From positions 7,245-43,473 of the forward strand of contig NZ_JAGGOF010000059.1 of assembly GCF_018614775.1 (NCBI RefSeq): a DNA stretch of 36,229 nucleotides, written 5' to 3'. Below the pieces are notes generated by a model. It made no database searches. It was not told the DNA's origin and saw only the letters and a list, made by a program, of their open reading frames with translations. A program made the position numbers and the translations under genes. This document shows, piece by piece, positions 33,223 to 36,229 of this stretch (positions are counted from its first letter, which is position 1; every line of letters begins with the position of its first letter). The DNA comes from Pseudomonas fluorescens (GTDB lineage: Bacteria > Pseudomonadota > Gammaproteobacteria > Pseudomonadales > Pseudomonadaceae).

Positions 33223-35442
33223 TCATTTACGCAACAACCGCAACCCATTGAACACCACCAGCAAGCTCACCCCCATGTCGGCGAACACTGCCATCCACAG
33301 GGTGGCGAACCCGGTGAAGGTCACACCGAGGAAGAGCGCCTTGATCACCAGCGCCAGGGCGATGTTCTGCTTCAGAATGCTTGAGGTCTGTCGCGACAGG
33401 CGGATGAAGGCCGGAATCTTGCGCAGGTCATCGTCCATCAAGGCAACATCGGCGGTTTCAATGGCCGTATCGGTCCCGGCCGCCGCCATGGCGAAGCCGA
33501 TTTCCGAACGGGCCAGGGCGGGGGCGTCGTTGATGCCGTCACCCACCATGCCCACGCGATGCCCCTTGGCGTACAACGCTTCGATGGCTTGCAGCTTGTC
33601 GCTCGGCAACAAGTCGCCTCGGGCTTGATCCATGCCCACCTGCGCCGCAATCGCCTCGGCGGTGTGGGCGTTATCGCCGGTCAGCATCAACGTCTTGATG
33701 CCCAGCTCATGCAGTTGCCGGATGGCTTCACGGCTGGAGTCCTTCACCGTGTCGGCCACGGCAAACAACGCCAGGGGCCCCTTGGCATCGAGCAGCAGTA
33801 CCACGGACTTGCCTTGTTTTTCCAGGGCGAAGAGTTGTTCCTCCAGCTCCGCAGAGCACAGCCCAAGATCTTCCACCAGCCGATGATTGCCCAGGTGATA
33901 GGTCTGGCCGTCGATGTCGCCGCGCACCCCGCGTCCCGGCAACGCTTCGAAGTTATCCACAGCCTGCGGAGCCAGTTGTTTATCCACAGCGGCACTGGCA
34001 ATGGCTTTCGACACAGGGTGGTCGGAACGGGCGGCGAGGCTGGCGGCCAGGGCGGGAGCAAGGGCTTCCACGGTCGGGTCCAAGACGATGCAGTCGGTTT
34101 GAACCGGTTTGCCGTGGGTGATCGTGCCGGTCTTGTCCAGGGCCAGGTAGTCGAGTTTGTAGCCGCCCTCCAGGTACACGCCGCCCTTGACCAGGATGCC
34201 TTTGCGCGCCGCCGCGGCGAGGCCGCTGACGATGGTCACCGGGGTGGAAATCACCAGCGCACACGGGCAGGCCACCACCAGCAGCACCAACGCCCGGTAG
34301 ATCCAGTCGAACCACACCGCGCCCATGAACAGCGGCGGGATAACGGCCACCGCCAGGGCCAGGGCGAACACCGCCGGAGTGTAGACTTTCGAGAATTGAT
34401 CAACGAAGCGCTGGGTTGGCGCGCGTGAGCCCTGGGCCTGCTCCACGGCGTGGATGATCCGGGCAAGGGTGGATTGATCGGCCGCGGCCGTCACGGTGTA
34501 TTCCAGTTCGCCGGCCTGGTTGATGGTGCCGGCAAACACCGTGTCGCCCACGGTTTTTTCCACCGGCAGGCTTTCGCCGGTAATCGGCGCCTGGTCGATG
34601 GTCGAGCGACCGGCGACCACGTCGCCGTCGAGGGCCACACGCTCTCCGGGGCGCACCCGCACCCGCACACCGAGGGCAATCGCCTTGACCGCCTGCACCT
34701 GCCAGCTGCCGTCGGCCTGTTGCACGGTGGCCTGTTCCGGGGCCATCTGCATCAGGCCACCGATCGCGTTGCGTGCCCGGTCCAGGGATTTGGCTTCGAT
34801 CAGCTCGGCCACGGTGAACAGGAACATCACCATCGCCGCTTCCGGCCATTGGCCGATCAACACCGCGCCGGTCACGGCGATGCTCATCAGGGCGTTGATG
34901 TTCAGGTTGCGGTTCTTCAGGGCGATCCAGCCCTTCTTGTAGGTGCCGAGCCCACAGCTGAGGATCGACACCAGCGCGATCACGGCCACCACCCAGCCTG
35001 GCGCGGCGTTGCTGAAGTGGATCACCTCGGCGCCCAGGGCCGTGACGCCGGACAATGCCAGCGGCCACCAGGGTTTGGCCGGGGCGGGCACGTTGTTGGG
35101 GTGTTTCTCCTGACCCGGCGTCAGCGGCTCGGCTTGCATGCCGAGGGATTGGATCGCGCTGATGATCGGCGCGTCGTCGGGCAAGTCATGGGTGACGCCC
35201 AGCACGCGGTTGATCAGGTTGAATTCCAGTTGCTGCACGCCTTCAAGCTTGCCGAGCTTGTTCTGGATCAGGGTCTGCTCGGTGGGGCAGTCCATCGCCT
35301 CGATGCGAAAGCTGCTCAGCCGCGCGCCGTCCGTCGGCGTTTTGCCGAGGTTGACCACCGATGGCGCGGCTTTCGACGCGCAGCAGGAGTGCCCGTGGTC
35401 ATGGCCATGGTCGGTTTTTTGGGTGTGGAGGGAATCGCTCAT
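33223..35442 (-). CDS. cadA: heavy-metal P1B-type ATPase, CadA-like
   Basis: A 739-residue inner-membrane pump for Cd2+/Zn2+/Pb2+ efflux. The N-terminus has a His-rich stretch with two Cys (DHGHDHGHSCCASK). A heavy-metal-associated domain follows with a single Cys (EAMDCPTEQT) instead of CxxC. P-type motifs are all present: TGES actuator loop, CPC in the sixth helix (VACPCALVIS), phosphorylated Asp in DKTGTITHG, SDHPVSKAI and GDGINDAPALA. The start at 35442 is chosen because it excludes the operator region; its ribosome-binding site is weak. The gene is divergent from cadR and is expected to be induced by metal through the shared operator. Confidence 0.9.
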   Translation of the reverse strand: MSDSLHTQKTDHGHDHGHSCCASKAAPSVVNLGKTPTDGARLSSFRIEAMDCPTEQTLIQNKLGKLEGVQQLEFNLINRVLGVTHDLPDDAPIISAIQSLGMQAEPLTPGQEKHPNNVPAPAKPWWPLALSGVTALGAEVIHFSNAAPGWVVAVIALVSILSCGLGTYKKGWIALKNRNLNINALMSIAVTGAVLIGQWPEAAMVMFLFTVAELIEAKSLDRARNAIGGLMQMAPEQATVQQADGSWQVQAVKAIALGVRVRVRPGERVALDGDVVAGRSTIDQAPITGESLPVEKTVGDTVFAGTINQAGELEYTVTAAADQSTLARIIHAVEQAQGSRAPTQRFVDQFSKVYTPAVFALALAVAVIPPLFMGAVWFDWIYRALVLLVVACPCALVISTPVTIVSGLAAAARKGILVKGGVYLEGGYKLDYLALDKTGTITHGKPVQTDCIVLDPTVEALAPALAASLAARSDHPVSKAIASAAVDKQLAPQAVDNFEALPGRGVRGDIDGQTYHLGNHRLVEDLGLCSAELEEQLFALEKQGKSVVLLLDAKGPLALFAVADTVKDSSREAIRQLHELGIKTLMLTGDNAHTAEAIAAQVGMDQARGDLLPSDKLQAIEALYAKGHRVGMVGDGINDAPALARSEIGFAMAAAGTDTAIETADVALMDDDLRKIPAFIRLSRQTSSILKQNIALALVIKALFLGVTFTGFATLWMAVFADMGVSLLVVFNGLRLLRK

Positions 35443-35473
35443 CGGTGACGTCCGTGAAAAGTGCCTGTTGCAG

Positions 35474-35504
35474 AGTAAAGACCCTGTAGCCACTATAGGG
35501 TCAA
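35474..35504 (-). promoter_or_regulatory. cadA promoter with MerR-type operator
   Basis: Minus strand: TTGACC (35504-35499), 19-base spacer, TTTACT (35479-35474). Inside is a dyad, ACCCTGTAG (35481-35489) and CTATAGGGT (35493-35501), with 8 of 9 paired positions. An over-long spacer with a central dyad is the hallmark of MerR/CadR activation by DNA twisting. It also lies 28 bases before cadR. Confidence 0.8.
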
Positions 35505-35528
35505 GCATCCATTTGAAGAGGTCGGGCC

Positions 35529-35975
35529 ATGAAAATCGGAGAACTGGCGAAAATCACCGACTGCCAGGTCGAAACCATCCGCTATTACGAGCGCGAAGGT
35601 CTGTTGCCGGAACCGGCCCGTAGCGACGGCAATTACCGCGTCTACACCCAGGCCCATGCCGAACGGCTGACGTTCATCCGCAACTGCCGCACCCTGGACA
35701 TGACCCTGGAAGAAATCCGCAGCCTGCTGGCCCTGCGCGACAGCCCCCAGGACCAATGCGAAAGCGTCAATGCGTTGATCGACGAACACATCCACCACGT
35801 CAAGGCCCGCATCGATGGCTTGCTGGCCTTGCAGACGCAACTGATCGACCTGCGCCATCGCTGTGGCGAAGGACCGGACCTGAAACAATGCGGGATCCTG
35901 CAGCGTCTGGAAGTGAGCGGAGCGATGGCGCCGGAGGTGGAGCATTCACATGTGGGTAGAAGTCATGGGCATTGA
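35529..35975 (+). CDS. cadR: MerR-family metal-responsive regulator, CadR-like
   Basis: A 148-residue regulator. A winged helix-turn-helix lies at residues 1-70 (MKIGELAKITDCQVETIRYY), with NYRVY as the wing. A long dimerisation helix follows at about 80-115. Metal-binding Cys are in DQCESV near residue 77 and in the C-terminal loop RCGEGPDLKQCGIL. The His-rich tail (HSHVGRSHGH) is typical of CadR. AAGAGG lies 8 bases before the ATG. It would repress, and on binding Cd/Zn/Pb activate, the divergent cadA promoter. Confidence 0.9.
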   Translation: MKIGELAKITDCQVETIRYYEREGLLPEPARSDGNYRVYTQAHAERLTFIRNCRTLDMTLEEIRSLLALRDSPQDQCESVNALIDEHIHHVKARIDGLLALQTQLIDLRHRCGEGPDLKQCGILQRLEVSGAMAPEVEHSHVGRSHGH

Positions 35976-36011
35976 ATGCTCTTAAGCGGATCTTGAGCTG
36001 TAGGAGATCAA

Positions 36012-36102
36012 ATGTGGGAGCGAGCCTGCTCGCGATAGCGGAGGGTCAGACAGTACTGACTCGACTGACATACCGCAATCGCGAGCAGGCTCGCTCCCAC
36101 AG
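36012..36102. repeat. REPIN: inverted pair of REP elements
   Basis: ATGTGGGAGCGAGCCTGCTC at 36012-36031 faces ATCGCGAGCAGGCTCGCTCC at 36079-36098. It lies between the convergent cadR and thyA 3' ends. Confidence 0.85.
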
Positions 36103-36117
36103 GAGGTCTTGTGTGGC

Positions 36118-36229
36118 TCAGACCGCCATCGGCGCGGTCATCGGCGCGTGGTGTTGGTAGCCTTCTAGTGAGAAGTCGCCTGGCTCTACCAACTCCAGCC
36201 ACTCCGGCTGGTACACACCGGTCTTGGCA
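36118..36229 (-). CDS. thyA: probable thymidylate synthase, C-terminal end only
   Basis: The last 36 residues of a protein running off the window edge. The end reads [13 protein letters not shown] followed by APMTAPMAV and a stop. It aligns by eye with the C-terminus of thymidylate synthase, which has DF..EGY.PHP..KAPVAI. The enzyme makes dTMP from dUMP with methylene-tetrahydrofolate. From memory, thyA lies next to cadR and cadA in P. putida too, which supports the call. It remains tentative because only the tail is visible. Confidence 0.6.
   Translation of the reverse strand, partial: AKTGVYQPEWLELVEPGDFSLEGYQHHAPMTAPMAV

Overview
The window looks like chromosomal DNA of a Pseudomonas of the fluorescens group. 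The evidence is GC-rich coding sequence with strong G/C third positions, many REP elements of the type GTGGGAGCGAGCNTGCTCGCGAT (single and as inverted pairs), and tri, cad, mdpB-like and PAAR genes typical of that group. No tRNA, rRNA, CRISPR array or intact insertion sequence was seen.

Left part (1-3273): a small membrane protein and an unusual 817-residue fusion. The fusion joins an alpha/beta-hydrolase fold, whose nucleophile position is Asn, to an ATP-grasp domain and a phosphohistidine swivelling domain, an architecture like rifampin phosphotransferase. A candidate small RNA on the minus strand, with its own promoter and terminator, follows at 3248-3353.

Core (3391-22532): a candidate secretion and decoration locus. 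A plus-strand operon encodes a periplasmic adaptor, a GAF-HlyD membrane fusion protein, an M50 metalloprotease-HlyD fusion and a GNAT acetyltransferase. Further right lie a sulfotransferase, a 2106-residue LEPR-XLL/DUF4347 protein with 13 Ig-like repeats, a TolC-type lipoprotein, an aspartyl/asparaginyl beta-hydroxylase-like protein and a second sulfotransferase. Between these arms are a decayed PAAR toxin with an intact presumed immunity gene, and a minus-strand set of two tail-collar (MdpB-like) proteins separated by a DUF6916-like gene. No ABC ATPase or RTX repeats are present, so this is not a textbook type I system. My inference is that the adaptors and TolC export the giant protein and perhaps the tail-collar proteins, while the hydroxylase and sulfotransferases modify them.

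Right part (22533-36229): mostly housekeeping and accessory genes. These are slipin/NfeD, DUF2789, a structured intergenic repeat, an RBBP9-type hydrolase, a degenerate sigma-54 activator-like ATPase, a MetQ-type lipoprotein, the triABC RND efflux operon with two adaptors, divergent cadA/cadR sharing a MerR-type operator, and the 3' end of a probable thyA running off the window edge.
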